DNA of 64,000 bases, from the NCBI RefSeq assembly GCF_000474235.1, contig NZ_BATA01000001.1, forward strand, positions 1 to 64,000, given 5' to 3'. Shown in pieces: positions 8,668-17,615 of the stretch; position 1 is the first letter of the stretch, and each line of letters begins with the position of its first letter. A program made the translations under genes and the position numbers. The DNA is from Halarchaeum acidiphilum MH1-52-1. Its GTDB lineage: Archaea; Halobacteriota; Halobacteria; Halobacteriales; Halobacteriaceae. The notes beneath the pieces were generated by a model. The model was not told the DNA's origin, made no database searches, and worked only from the letters and a program-made list of their open reading frames with translations.

Positions 8668-10146
8668 TCAGGCCGTTAGCGTCCCGACATCCACGTCCTC
8701 GGCCACGTCGCGGAGCGCGTCGAGCGTCTCGGCGACGTCGTCCAGCGTCGTCAGCGGGTTCATCAGCGTCAGCTTCAGCGCTTCGACGCCGTCGACTTCG
8801 GTGCGGGCGATGACGGCGCGCCCGTCGCGGACGAGGGCTTCGCGAGCGGCCGTGTTCAGCGCGTCGAGTTCGGCGTCGTCCAGCTCCGCGGGTTCGTAGC
8901 GGAAGACGACGGTGTTGAGCGACGGCTCGGCGAGGAGCGCGAAGTCCGGGGCGGAGTCGAGCAGCGTCGCGACGCGGTTCGCGGTCGTGAGCACCGTCTC
9001 GACGACGTCGGCGACGCCCTCGCGGCCGAGCGCGCGGAACGTCAGATAGGGTTTGAGCGCGTCGAAGCGCCGCGTCGTCTGCGTCGACTTCCAGACGAGG
9101 TTCGGGAGCGCGGAGTCCGCGGGGTTGAGGTAGTCGTCGTTGCGCGCGGCGTAGCCGAAGTCCGCGCGGTCGGCGACGAGGAGCGCGCCGCAGCTGATCG
9201 GCTGGAAGAACAGCTTGTGGAAGTCCACGGAGACGGAGTCAGCGCGCTCGACGCCCGCGAGTCGATCGGCGTCGTCGGTGAGCGCGAGCGCCCCGCCGAA
9301 GGCGGCGTCCACGTGGAACCACGCGTCGTGCGCGGCCGCGCGGTCGGCGAGCGCGTCGAGCGGGTCGATCGCCCCGAAGTCCGTCGTCCCGGCGGTGCCG
9401 ACGACGGCGAAGACGTGCTCGCCCGCCTCCTCGAGACGTTCGAGCGTCGCGTCGAGCTTCTCCGCGTCCATCCGATGCTCGTCGTCCGTCTCGACGGTGA
9501 CGACGGCGTCGTGACCGAGACCGAGATGGTGGGCGGACTGCTCGGCCGTGAAGTGCGCGTCCGCGGAGCAGACGACCCGGAGGTCGCCGGCCTCGGGCGG
9601 CAGCCCATCGCGCTGGACGTCGTGGTCGAAGTGTTCCAGACAGTAGCGATCGCGCGCGAGCAGGAGCGCTTGGAAGTTCGACTGCGTGCCGCCGCTGGTG
9701 ACGACGCCGTCGGTCTCGTCGCCGAGGTCGAAGAGGCCGCCGAGCGTCTCGACGAGGCGTTCCTCGACGACCGTCGCGGCGCCGCTCTGGTCGTAGGAGT
9801 CGAGCGACTGGTTCGTCGCGGACACCAGCGCCTCCGCGGCGAGGCCGGGCACCATCGGCGGGCAGTGGAGGTGCGCGGCCGTCCGCGGGTGCGAGACGTT
9901 GACGCTGTCCGCGAGGACGTCCTCGGCGACCTCGTCGATGGCGGCGTCGAGACCGATCCCCGACTCGGGGAGGACGTCGTCGGGCAGCGCCTCGCGGATC
10001 GCCTCGGGCTTGATCCCGGAGAACGGGTCGTCGGTGTCGGTCGCGTCGATCGCGGCCTCGGTCGCGCGCCCGAGCGCGTCGCGGTACGCCTCGGCGCCGC
10101 GCTCGGTGCCGAGGAAGTGCGAGTCGACGTCGCCGTCGTCGCTCAT
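8668..10146 (-). CDS. ddc: PLP-dependent group II decarboxylase, probably L-2,4-diaminobutyrate decarboxylase
   Basis: The 492-residue enzyme belongs to the aromatic-amino-acid/glutamate decarboxylase fold. It has the cofactor motif VDAAFGGALAL and the Schiff-base lysine in SVDFHKLFFQPISCG. Paired with the upstream diaminobutyrate aminotransferase (ATGA overlap), it most likely decarboxylates L-2,4-diaminobutyrate to 1,3-diaminopropane, as in bacterial dat-ddc pairs. That substrate assignment is from context. In many haloarchaea this pair feeds hydroxamate siderophore synthesis, but no IucA/IucC-type genes are present here. The start codon is set by the 4-bp overlap. Confidence 0.88.
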   Translation of the reverse strand: MSDDGDVDSHFLGTERGAEAYRDALGRATEAAIDATDTDDPFSGIKPEAIREALPDDVLPESGIGLDAAIDEVAEDVLADSVNVSHPRTAAHLHCPPMVPGLAAEALVSATNQSLDSYDQSGAATVVEERLVETLGGLFDLGDETDGVVTSGGTQSNFQALLLARDRYCLEHFDHDVQRDGLPPEAGDLRVVCSADAHFTAEQSAHHLGLGHDAVVTVETDDEHRMDAEKLDATLERLEEAGEHVFAVVGTAGTTDFGAIDPLDALADRAAAHDAWFHVDAAFGGALALTDDADRLAGVERADSVSVDFHKLFFQPISCGALLVADRADFGYAARNDDYLNPADSALPNLVWKSTQTTRRFDALKPYLTFRALGREGVADVVETVLTTANRVATLLDSAPDFALLAEPSLNTVVFRYEPAELDDAELDALNTAAREALVRDGRAVIARTEVDGVEALKLTLMNPLTTLDDVAETLDALRDVAEDVDVGTLTA

Positions 10147-11501
10147 TCGTCGCCCTCCGCGTTCACGGCGGCCGCGACGGCCTCCGCGAAGATGCTCGCG
10201 ATCTCGTCGACCTCGGACTCGTCGACGACGAGCGGCGGGAGGAAGCGCGCGGTCGAGCCGCCGCGCCCGCCGAGTTCGATGACGAGGCCGCGCTCGAAGC
10301 ACTCGGTGCGCACGCGGTCGGCGAGGTCCTCGTCCGCCGGGCGCGCGCCCGCGTCGTCGGGTTCGGCGTCGCCGTCGACGAACTCCACGCCGAGCATGAG
10401 TCCGCGGCCGCGGACGTCGCCGACGGCGTCGTAGCGCGCGGCGAGGTCGTCGAGGGAATCCCGGAGGCGCGCGCCCATCCGCTCGGCGTGGTCGTCGAGG
10501 TCGTGTTCGAGCACGTAGTCGATGGTGGCCTCGCCGGCCGCCATCGCGAGCTGGTTCCCTCTGAACGTGCCGGCGTGCGCGCCCGGCTCCCAGACGTCGA
10601 GGGACTCGTCGTAGACGACGACTGCGAGCGGGAGACCGCCGCCGACGGCCTTCGAGAGCGTGACGGCGTCCGGCGTGATGTCCGCGTGCTCGAACGCGTA
10701 CGTCTCGCCGGTGCGCCCGAGGCCGGACTGGATCTCGTCGACGACCATCGGAATGTCGCGCTCGCGGGTGATGCGACGGATCTCGCGCGTCCACTCGTCC
10801 GGGGCGGGCACCGCACCGCCCTCGCCCTGCACGAGTTCGACGAAGAGGCCCGCGGGGTCGCTGAAGCCGCGGCCGGGATCGTCGAGGAAGCGCTCGACGT
10901 AGCGCGCGGCCCGCGCCCCGTCGTCGTCGCCCGCGTCGCCGAACGGGCTCCGGTATCGGTAGGGATAGGGGAGGTGGTGCACGCCGGGCATGAGGGTCGA
11001 CAGCTCGTCCTTGGCGTGCGTGTCGCCCATCATCGACAGCGCGCCGTTCGTCATCCCGTGGTACGCGCCGCGGAACGCGAGGACGTCGTCGTTCCCGGTC
11101 GCGGTCTTCACGAGCTTCAGCGCGGCCTCGACGGCGTCCGTGCCGGCAGGGCTACAGAACTGCACCTTCGCGGTCTCGGAGAAGTCGTCCGGGAGGCTCG
11201 CCATGAGCGAGTCGACGAAGCGCTCCTTCGCCGGCGTCGTGATGTCGAGCGTGTGGATCGGCCGGTCGTTTTCGAGCGCCGTCTCCATCGCCTCGTTCAC
11301 GACGGGGTGGTTGTGCCCGAGCGCGAGCGTGCCCGCGCCCGCGAGGCAGTCGTAGTACGTGTTCCCGTCCATGTCGGTCAACTCGACGCCTTTCGCTTCG
11401 CGGATGGCGAACGGGAGGTGGCGCGGATAGGTGCGGGCGCTCGACTCGCGCGACGCCTGCTGCTCCAATAGGTCCGCGTTCCCGATGTCCTCGTCCGTCA
11501 C
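10143..11501 (-). CDS. dat: Class III aminotransferase, probably diaminobutyrate--2-oxoglutarate aminotransferase
   Basis: The 452-residue class III PLP aminotransferase has FRGAYHGMTNGALSMMG, the PLP-contacting Asp in PMVVDEIQSGLGRTG, and the lysine in VTLSKAVGGGLPLA. The N-terminal ESSARTYPRHLPFAI fits the diaminobutyrate aminotransferase subgroup, which makes L-2,4-diaminobutyrate from aspartate semialdehyde. The overlapping decarboxylase gene supports this over ornithine or GABA aminotransferase. It is transcribed first in the two-gene operon. No iron box was seen upstream. Confidence 0.87.
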   Translation of the reverse strand: MTDEDIGNADLLEQQASRESSARTYPRHLPFAIREAKGVELTDMDGNTYYDCLAGAGTLALGHNHPVVNEAMETALENDRPIHTLDITTPAKERFVDSLMASLPDDFSETAKVQFCSPAGTDAVEAALKLVKTATGNDDVLAFRGAYHGMTNGALSMMGDTHAKDELSTLMPGVHHLPYPYRYRSPFGDAGDDDGARAARYVERFLDDPGRGFSDPAGLFVELVQGEGGAVPAPDEWTREIRRITRERDIPMVVDEIQSGLGRTGETYAFEHADITPDAVTLSKAVGGGLPLAVVVYDESLDVWEPGAHAGTFRGNQLAMAAGEATIDYVLEHDLDDHAERMGARLRDSLDDLAARYDAVGDVRGRGLMLGVEFVDGDAEPDDAGARPADEDLADRVRTECFERGLVIELGGRGGSTARFLPPLVVDESEVDEIASIFAEAVAAAVNAEGDE

Positions 11502-11679
11502 CGCCCGACCCCCCGCGTCCGTCGTTCCGTCGATCGCACCGTCTCAATCACGCCACCATCTATCGGATACGGCGGTAGTACGGTGTCGGATGTCGAACTC
11601 GTTGCCTACTGTGGTGTGGGTCCGTCCCACATTCTTTCGGCGGTTGGCTTTAAGGGACGACCCGGCGAACGTCCCCTGC

Positions 11680-11967
11680 ATGAGTGACGACTCAGCGGTG
11701 AAGATCGGAACCGCGGTGTACGACGAGGACGGAAACGAGATCGGTACCGTCCGCGGCTTCAATTCGGACGGGTTCTTCGTCACGACTCGGACGGGCGTCG
11801 CCTCCCTCTCCGTGGAGCACGAGCACACGCCCCACGATCTCGGCGAGGCCGAACTCCTCTGGCGCTGCTCCGACTGCGGCGAACTCGGCGACATCGCGGA
11901 CATCCCGGACAGCTGTCCGGAGTGTGGCGCGCCGCGCGAACACCTCTACTACTGGACGGAGGACTGA
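11680..11967 (+). CDS. Rubredoxin-like zinc-ribbon protein (PRC-barrel-like N-terminus)
   Basis: The 95-residue protein has two parts. Residues 1-55 resemble a small PRC-like beta barrel (KIGTAVYDEDGNEIGTVRGF). Residues 60-88 carry two Cys pairs in CSDCGELGDI and CPECGAPRE, typical of rubredoxin-like or zinc-ribbon domains. The second knuckle, CPECGAPREHLYYW, matches a widespread haloarchaeal family (DUF7130-like, by memory). An electron-transfer or structural metal role cannot be told apart from sequence. The ATG comes about 20 bp after a TTTAAG TATA-like element. Confidence 0.85.
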   Translation: MSDDSAVKIGTAVYDEDGNEIGTVRGFNSDGFFVTTRTGVASLSVEHEHTPHDLGEAELLWRCSDCGELGDIADIPDSCPECGAPREHLYYWTED

Positions 11968-12030
11968 GCGACACCGCTCACGGCCGGCGCCGTCGCTACG
12001 CGACGTGCAAAAACGGGGAGAAGTCGGTTC

Positions 12031-12384
12031 TCAGAACGGGGCCTGCGGGCCTTCGTCGTCCTCGGCGCCGTCGTCGGACGTCTCGCCGGGGAAGGAGGGA
12101 CTCATGCCACCGGAGTGGCCACCGTCCATCCCGGTGTCGGCGTTGACCGTCTCGATCTCCGGGATCTCCTGCGTCATGCGGGCCTTGATGGCCTGAATCG
12201 TCATCGGAGAGATGCCACACCCCGAGCAGGCACCGCTCAGCTGAATGTCGACCTCGCCGGTCTCTCGATCGATGTTCGTGATCGAAGCGCTCCCGCCGTG
12301 CATCTGGATCTGCGGGAAGTTCCGACGGAGGAAGCTCGCGACGCGGTCCTCGAGGTCGTCCCCGGACTGGCTCTCGGTGCTCAT
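12031..12384 (-). CDS. NifU C-terminal-domain protein (Fe-S cluster scaffold)
   Basis: The 117-residue protein holds a Nfu-type domain at about residues 8-85. The cluster-binding CxxC is in GACSGCGISPMTIQAI. Nfu proteins assemble or carry [4Fe-4S] clusters for delivery to apo-enzymes in the cytosol. The C-terminal 35 residues are a Gly/Ser/Asp-rich low-complexity tail without recognisable domains. It stands alone on the minus strand, 25 bp after the DUF5783 gene, so the two may be cotranscribed. Confidence 0.92.
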   Translation of the reverse strand: MSTESQSGDDLEDRVASFLRRNFPQIQMHGGSASITNIDRETGEVDIQLSGACSGCGISPMTIQAIKARMTQEIPEIETVNADTGMDGGHSGGMSPSFPGETSDDGAEDDEGPQAPF

Positions 12385-12409
12385 ATCGACTAGTAGGTGA
12401 TTCGCGGCC

Positions 12410-12754
12410 TTAGGCTTTTGGTTGCCCGTCGTCCTCGTCCGCGAAATCGAAGACGACGCGCAGTTGGTGTTCGATCCCCGCGACGTACAGATCGAGGAGT
12501 TCGCGAGCCTTCTCCGTCTCGACGACGCCCTCCAGTCGGTCCATCGGGTCGTCCGGGAGTTCGACGCTGAACTCGCCGTCGCCCTCGTAGTGGGGTTCGC
12601 TCTCGTTGAGCACCTGCTGGTCGAGCGAGTGGACGAGCGAGCTGTCGTACTCCGCGTTGAGTTCGTTGAACGCGCGCTTGTACGCGGTCTGGAGCTGCGG
12701 GAAGTAATCCGTGTACTTGCCCTCCTCGAACTCCTCCGGCGTGAAGTCGGCCAT
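12410..12754 (-). CDS. DUF5783 family protein
   Basis: The 114-residue soluble, predominantly helical acidic protein starts MADFTPEEFEEGKYTDYFPQ. The pattern YFPQLQTAYKRAFNELN followed by VHSLDQQVLNESEP is that of the haloarchaeal DUF5783 family, whose function is unknown. The family name is recalled, not searched. There is no signal peptide or membrane segment. It is immediately upstream of the Nfu-type gene in the same direction. Confidence 0.8.
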   Translation of the reverse strand: MADFTPEEFEEGKYTDYFPQLQTAYKRAFNELNAEYDSSLVHSLDQQVLNESEPHYEGDGEFSVELPDDPMDRLEGVVETEKARELLDLYVAGIEHQLRVVFDFADEDDGQPKA

Positions 12755-12821
12755 GCCCGGATTTCGATGCCGAGGCGCTAAAAGCCGGACGGTCCGACTC
12801 GATACATCGCATGTCGCGATA

Positions 12822-13334
12822 TCAAATGTCGCGCGCCATCGTCAGCTCGACGCCGCCCCGCCGGACGATCGCGAAGTCGAAACGCCGATAGAGCGCGCGA
12901 GCGCGGCGGTTCGACGACTCGACGGCGAGCCAAACGCGACCGCCGCCGCGGTCCCGGTGCGCACCGAGAAGCCCACAGAGGAGGGCAGTGCCGACGCCGA
13001 CACCGCGCGCGTCCGGGGCGACGAAGACGGCGAGTTCGTGGGCGTCGCCGGCACCGAGGAGTGCGGCGTGACCGACGATACGGCCGTCTCGCCGCGCGAC
13101 GGCGTTCCGCGCGTCGAGCAGCGTCTCGATCCACTCCCGCCGATCCTCGGGGCGTGCCGGCGGGAGACCTTGCGTGCGATCGGCCGGCGGGAACGCGTCG
13201 TACATCGCGGCCAGCGCCGCCGCGTCGCCGTCGTCGGCGGTGTCGATACGCACTCGGCCGCCGTCGGCGGCGGTGCGGCAGAAGGGTGTGTCGCGAAGCG
13301 GGTCGTCCATCGCTCGGGTCGCGTCCTCGGTCAT
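12822..13334 (-). CDS. GNAT-family N-acetyltransferase
   Basis: The 170-residue protein has the GNAT acetyl-CoA site VFVAPDARGVGVGTALLCGL (R/Q-x-x-G-x-G/A type) at about residues 110-130 and the motif B region VWLAVESSNRRARALYRRFDF. The substrate is unknown. The start was placed at MTEDATRAMDDP because the upstream part of the open frame is Arg-rich and out of character; MDDPLRDTP, nine codons in, is an alternative. It lies between DUF5783 and the RecJ-like gene, all leftward. Confidence 0.87.
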   Translation of the reverse strand: MTEDATRAMDDPLRDTPFCRTAADGGRVRIDTADDGDAAALAAMYDAFPPADRTQGLPPARPEDRREWIETLLDARNAVARRDGRIVGHAALLGAGDAHELAVFVAPDARGVGVGTALLCGLLGAHRDRGGGRVWLAVESSNRRARALYRRFDFAIVRRGGVELTMARDI

Positions 13335-13471
13335 ATCGGGGGCGTGCGCTGTGGCGGTCGCTCGATCGGGTCGGTGGGAGTACGAGTCGCGTCGCGGGTC
13401 GTGCTCGCGTGGGGTACTGCTGCGGCCATATCGGGATTCGGGATCCCCGGCCACAAAAACATAACGGTCGT

Positions 13472-14902
13472 TTATGATATATCCAGTTGGTCGCCAACGG
13501 CCGCGTCGGCGGCCGCGACGAAGGCCTCCTCGCGGCCCGCCGGCACCGTCGCGCCCGCCGCGACCTCGTGGCCGCCGCCGTCCCCGCCGACCGCGCTCGC
13601 GGCCTCCGACGCCACCGCGGAGAGATCGAGTCCCCGCTCGACGAGCCGCGGCGTCCCGCGCATCGACACCTTCACGGACGGTTCGCCATCGGACTCACCG
13701 GCGTCTCCCTTCGCCGCGAACGCCACGATCGGGACGCCCGCGTCCACGCCGTCCTCACCCATCGCCATCCCGGCGACGATCCCGACGACGGTCTCGGGGA
13801 GTCGATCGCCGACGTGGAACCACTGGACGTTGTCCTCGCGCTCGACGCCGACCTCTCGCACCACGTTCACGCCCGTCGCCAGCGTCCGGCGGTGTTCGCG
13901 CAGCAGTTCACGCGCCGCGTCGAGGGGCGCGCCGCGCTCGCCGCGACAGACCGCGAGTCCGACCGCCGCCCGATCGTAGCGCGCCGTCGCGTTCAGGAGG
14001 GTGGAGAACTCGCTCGCGTCCCGAAGCTCCGTACCGGGTTCCTCCTCGAGCAGCGTGTACGTCGTCCCCACGAGCGCCTCCACCTCCTCGACGTCGACGC
14101 CCGTACGAACCGCGCGCTGGACGAGCGCGCTCACGACCGTCCGGCGCTCCGCGACGTCGAGGTCGGCCCACGTCTTCCACTCGCCGTCCGCGCGCAACTC
14201 GGCGTCCAGCGCGTCGAGGAACCGCAGCGCCCCGTTCCGATCGCCCGTGATTCCCGGAATCGGCACGTCGCTCGCGTACGCGAGGAGCTTCGGGAGCGGG
14301 CGCGTCTGCGTCCCGAACACCGCGAGATCCCTCGTCGCGTCGAGCACGCCCGCGTCCACGCCCTCCGCGACGATGCCGGTGTTCGCGCCGACGAGTTCGC
14401 CATCCACGACCTGCATGTCGCCGACCGCACCAACGACCGCGAGCGCCGCCAGATCGCGATTGTCGCCTCGCTCGCCTTCCAGCGCCCGCGCCACGCAGTA
14501 GCTCGCGCCCGCGCCCGAAAGCTCGCTCCCCCCATCGATCCCTTCGAGGAGGGGATTGAGGTGGGACTCGACGTCCGCGTCCGCCGGCTGGTGGTGGTCG
14601 GCGACCACCGGCGTGAACGCGTCGTACTCGGTGATGACGTCGAGCTGACCGCTCCCGAAGTCAGTGAAGAACGCGGTGTCGTAGCTCGCGTCGGCGTAGC
14701 GTTCGATCGCCGCGCGATCGAGTTGCTTCTCGAAGACGACGTCGTGCGCGATGCCGGCGCGTTCGAGCGCCGTACTGGCGATCCCGGCGCTCGTCAAGCC
14801 GTCGGCGTCGATGTGCGACGCGAGCAGGAGGTCGTCGGCCTCGCGGAGCCGATCAGCGCACCGCGCGGCCCGTCGAGCGAGTTCGGGGACGGGGGCGTCC
14901 AT
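13472..14902 (-). CDS. DHH-family phosphoesterase/single-strand exonuclease (archaeal RecJ/GAN type)
   Basis: The 476-residue protein has the DHH motifs LASHIDADGLTSAG (about residue 27), TDFGSGQLD, and the signature DHHQPAD (about 101). The C-terminal DHHA1 motif GGDGGGHEVAAG is also present. This architecture is that of archaeal RecJ homologues, one of which (GAN) binds GINS in the replisome. Haloarchaea have several paralogues, so which one this is cannot be decided. It needs Mn2+ or Mg2+ at the DHH site. It is monocistronic by spacing (57 bp downstream of hemD's end in reverse orientation). Confidence 0.9.
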   Translation of the reverse strand: MDAPVPELARRAARCADRLREADDLLLASHIDADGLTSAGIASTALERAGIAHDVVFEKQLDRAAIERYADASYDTAFFTDFGSGQLDVITEYDAFTPVVADHHQPADADVESHLNPLLEGIDGGSELSGAGASYCVARALEGERGDNRDLAALAVVGAVGDMQVVDGELVGANTGIVAEGVDAGVLDATRDLAVFGTQTRPLPKLLAYASDVPIPGITGDRNGALRFLDALDAELRADGEWKTWADLDVAERRTVVSALVQRAVRTGVDVEEVEALVGTTYTLLEEEPGTELRDASEFSTLLNATARYDRAAVGLAVCRGERGAPLDAARELLREHRRTLATGVNVVREVGVEREDNVQWFHVGDRLPETVVGIVAGMAMGEDGVDAGVPIVAFAAKGDAGESDGEPSVKVSMRGTPRLVERGLDLSAVASEAASAVGGDGGGHEVAAGATVPAGREEAFVAAADAAVGDQLDIS

Positions 14903-14958
14903 CGCCTCTCCCTACGCGCGCGCCCGCCGATAAACTCCCGTCTTCGTCCCGTCTTCGA

Positions 14959-15705
14959 CTAGTCGTGACGACTCGGCGCCGCTTCCTCGACGACCGCGGC
15001 CGCGAGCGCGTCGAACGACGCCTCGTCCGGGACGACGTCCACGTCGACGCCGTGGCGCTCCGCCGTCCGCGCCGTCGGCTCGCCGATACAGCCGACGACG
15101 GCGTCGTTCAGGCCCGCGATCGCGTCCTCGCGGACGCCGCGCGCCGTCGCGGCCTCGAGGAAGTGCTCGACGGTGAGCGAGGAGGTGAACAGCGCGGCCT
15201 CCAGTTCGCCATCGGCCGCGCGCTCCGCCGAGACGCCGGCTTCGGGCGGCCGGACGAGCCGGTAGAGCACCGTCTCGTGGACGTACGCGCCCGCGTCTTC
15301 GAGACCGTCCGTCAGCACCGCCGAACCGTGATCCGAGCGCGCCACCTCGACGCGCGCGCCGTCCACCGCGTCCGTGAGCGCCCCAACGAGGCCCTTACTG
15401 GAGAACTCCGCGGGAACGAGATCGACCTCGTATCCGTGTTCGCGGAGCGCGTCCGCCGTGCTCTCGCCGATCGCGCAGACGGACACCCCTGTCCTATCCC
15501 ACCCGGTCTCCGCGACGAGTTCGACGCCGGTCTTGCTCGTCAGGATCGCGTAGTCGGCGTCCTCGCGCGCCGCGTTCCCCGTGGGTTCGACGGCGAGCAT
15601 CGCGTCCCGCACCGGCGTCGCACCGAGCGATTCCAGCAGCTCGACCGCGTCGTCGAGGCGGCCGTCGTCCGGACGGAAGACCGCCGCGCGCACCCGCTGC
15701 GTCAT
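14959..15705 (-). CDS. hemD: Uroporphyrinogen-III synthase
   Basis: The 248-residue protein fits the two-lobed HemD fold: an N-lobe beginning RVRAAVFRPDDGRLDDAVEL, a linker, and a C-lobe with ALFTSSLTVEHFLEAA and VVGCIGEPTARTAERHGVDV. It cyclises hydroxymethylbilane to uroporphyrinogen III. HemD proteins are poorly conserved, and the call rests on this pattern plus its 4-bp ATGA overlap with cobA in the hemL-hemC-cobA-hemD operon. It is the last gene of that operon. Confidence 0.93.
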   Translation of the reverse strand: MTQRVRAAVFRPDDGRLDDAVELLESLGATPVRDAMLAVEPTGNAAREDADYAILTSKTGVELVAETGWDRTGVSVCAIGESTADALREHGYEVDLVPAEFSSKGLVGALTDAVDGARVEVARSDHGSAVLTDGLEDAGAYVHETVLYRLVRPPEAGVSAERAADGELEAALFTSSLTVEHFLEAATARGVREDAIAGLNDAVVGCIGEPTARTAERHGVDVDVVPDEASFDALAAAVVEEAAPSRHD

Positions 15706-16460
15706 CGGAGGAACGCCTCCAGTTCGTCGCGGACGCCGGCGACGCCGCCGATCACGGTCACGGCGGGCGGTTCGATGCCGGCCTCGTCGCGCGCGTCGAC
15801 GATGGTGTCGAGCGTGCCCGTCGCGACCGCCTGATTCGGACGCGTCCCGCGCGAGACGAGCGCGACGGGCGTCTCGGGATCCATGCCCGCCTCGACGAGC
15901 GCCGCCGTGTACTCGGGGAGCCGCGTGACGCCCATCAGGACGACGATGGTACCACCGGCGTCCGCGAGCGCCGCCCAGTCCACGCTCGACTCCGGTTTCG
16001 TCGGGTCCTCGTGGCCGGTGACGAACGTCACCGACGAGGCGTGATCGCGGTGCGTCACCGGGATGCCCGCGACGCCGGGCGCGGCCACCGGCGAGGTGAC
16101 GCCCGGCACGACCTCGAAGGCGATCTCGTGTGCGGCGAGGTATTCGGCCTCCTCGCCGCCGCGCCCGAAGACGAACGGATCGCCCCCCTTCAGGCGCACC
16201 ACGCTCTTCCCCTCGCGCGCGTACTCGACGAGGCGCTCGTTGATCTCCGCCTGCGACGTCCGTTTATCACTGTGCGCGCGCTTGCCGACGTCCTCCGCGT
16301 TCCCCTCGGGGATGCGATCGAGGATCTCCGGGCCGGGAAGCCTGTCGTGGAGGACGACGTCCGCGCTCTCGAGGAGGTCGCGGGCCTTCACCGTCAGCAG
16401 GTCGGGATCGCCCGGTCCGCTGCCGACGAGGTAGACGGTACCGGCCTCGGCGGTCGTCAT
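15702..16460 (-). CDS. cobA: Uroporphyrinogen-III C-methyltransferase (SUMT)
   Basis: The 252-residue enzyme uses S-adenosylmethionine to make precorrin-2. Family signatures are VYLVGSGPGDPDLLTVKA at residues 9-26, VVRLKGGDPFVFGRGGEEAE near residue 85, and VPGVTSPVAAPGVAGIPVTH near 120. Being a single domain, it lacks the CysG dehydrogenase/ferrochelatase part. It diverts uroporphyrinogen III towards cobalamin, sirohaem and, in archaea, haem through the siroheme route. It overlaps hemC upstream and hemD downstream by 4 bp each. Confidence 0.96.
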   Translation of the reverse strand: MTTAEAGTVYLVGSGPGDPDLLTVKARDLLESADVVLHDRLPGPEILDRIPEGNAEDVGKRAHSDKRTSQAEINERLVEYAREGKSVVRLKGGDPFVFGRGGEEAEYLAAHEIAFEVVPGVTSPVAAPGVAGIPVTHRDHASSVTFVTGHEDPTKPESSVDWAALADAGGTIVVLMGVTRLPEYTAALVEAGMDPETPVALVSRGTRPNQAVATGTLDTIVDARDEAGIEPPAVTVIGGVAGVRDELEAFLR

Positions 16461-17569
16461 CCCTCCGTCGCCTCCGCGATGAGGTCCGCGGCGCCCGCGT
16501 CCGCGAGGTCCGCGGCGAGTTCGCGCGCTTCGCGCGCGTAGTCGTCGAGGTCGAGTTCGCGCGTCTCCGACACCGCGCTCGCGCCGTCCGCCGAGTAGAC
16601 CTGCACGTCCGTCCGGACGACCTCGCCCCGCAGGAAGGCGTGGACGCCGATCGGCGCGATGCAGCCGCCGCCGAGTTCTTCGAGGACGACGCGCTCGACG
16701 GTCGTCTCGACGCGCGAACGCGGGTGATCGAGCGCCTGCTGGATCCGCTCCGCGACCTCGCTCCCCTCGCGCGCCGTCACCGCGAGCGCGCCCTGCCCCG
16801 GTGCGGGGACGAACTCGCCCGTCGGCAGATCGACGAGGTCGACGCCGTGCGCGAGTCCGGAGCGTTCGAGACCCGCCCGCGCGAGGACGATCGCGTCGTA
16901 TTCGATCTCAACCTCGCGGCCCAACGCCTGCTTCTCCAACTCGGAGAGCGATTCGAACCACGCCTCGACCGTCTCGCCGTATTCGCGCTCGACCGCGTTC
17001 GGCTCCCCATCGTCGCCCGTCTCGGCGCGCTCGCGCGCCTCCTGATACGCCTCCTCGGCCTCCTGACGTGCTTCGTGTTCGGCCTGCAAGTGCGACGCCA
17101 ACAGCTTCTCGACGCGCGTGTCGACGTTGCCGCGGAGATCAGTGACGGTCAGGTCGGGGCGGTGCGCGCGTACTTGTGCGCCCCGGCGCATGCTCGACGT
17201 ACCGACGACGCCCCCCTCGGGGAGCTCGTCGAACTCGATCCCGCCGGGGGTCACGAGAGCGTCGCCGGCGCTCGCGCGCCGCGGGACCGCCGCGACCACG
17301 AGGTCGTCCGGCATCTCCGTCGGGACGTCCTTCATCGAGTGGACCGCGGCGTCCACGTCACCGTCCAGCACGCGTTCGTCGAGCGCGCGGACGAACGCGC
17401 CCGTCCGTCCGAGGTCCGCGATGCGCTCGTCGGTGATTCGATCGCCCTCGGTCTCGACCTCCACGAGCTCGACGTCGTGGCGTCGCTCCTCCAATGCGGC
17501 CTCGATCTCGCCCGCCTGCCGCAGCGCCAGCGACGACCCCCGCGTCGCCAGCTGAATGGACTCTCGCAT
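16457..17569 (-). CDS. hemC: Porphobilinogen deaminase (hydroxymethylbilane synthase) with an insertion
   Basis: The 370-residue protein starts MRESIQLATRGSSLALRQAG, the family N-terminus. It carries the substrate-binding SMKDVPTEMPDDLVV region, SSMRRGAQVRAHRPDLTV, and the dipyrromethane cofactor cysteine in LGGGCIAPIGVHAFL. It is about 60 residues longer than the usual 300-315. The excess is a charged, Glu/Ala-rich insertion at about residues 155-205 (QAEHEARQEAEEAYQEARE), which looks like an extra helical segment. I remember similar insertions in other haloarchaeal HemC proteins. It is the second gene in the tetrapyrrole operon. Confidence 0.95.
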   Translation of the reverse strand: MRESIQLATRGSSLALRQAGEIEAALEERRHDVELVEVETEGDRITDERIADLGRTGAFVRALDERVLDGDVDAAVHSMKDVPTEMPDDLVVAAVPRRASAGDALVTPGGIEFDELPEGGVVGTSSMRRGAQVRAHRPDLTVTDLRGNVDTRVEKLLASHLQAEHEARQEAEEAYQEARERAETGDDGEPNAVEREYGETVEAWFESLSELEKQALGREVEIEYDAIVLARAGLERSGLAHGVDLVDLPTGEFVPAPGQGALAVTAREGSEVAERIQQALDHPRSRVETTVERVVLEELGGGCIAPIGVHAFLRGEVVRTDVQVYSADGASAVSETRELDLDDYAREARELAADLADAGAADLIAEATEG

Positions 17570-17615
17570 ACCGTGTCCTCCGACTCGCGTCTTGAAACCC
17601 CCTTCGGACCGCCGA

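Noticed and set aside
8539-8899. Long C-terminal extension of the PolD reading frame
   Set aside because: Lies after the frameshift. It is Ser/Arg/Thr-rich, crosses a strong hairpin, and is antisense to the decarboxylase gene. The neighbouring frame gives the family C-terminus.
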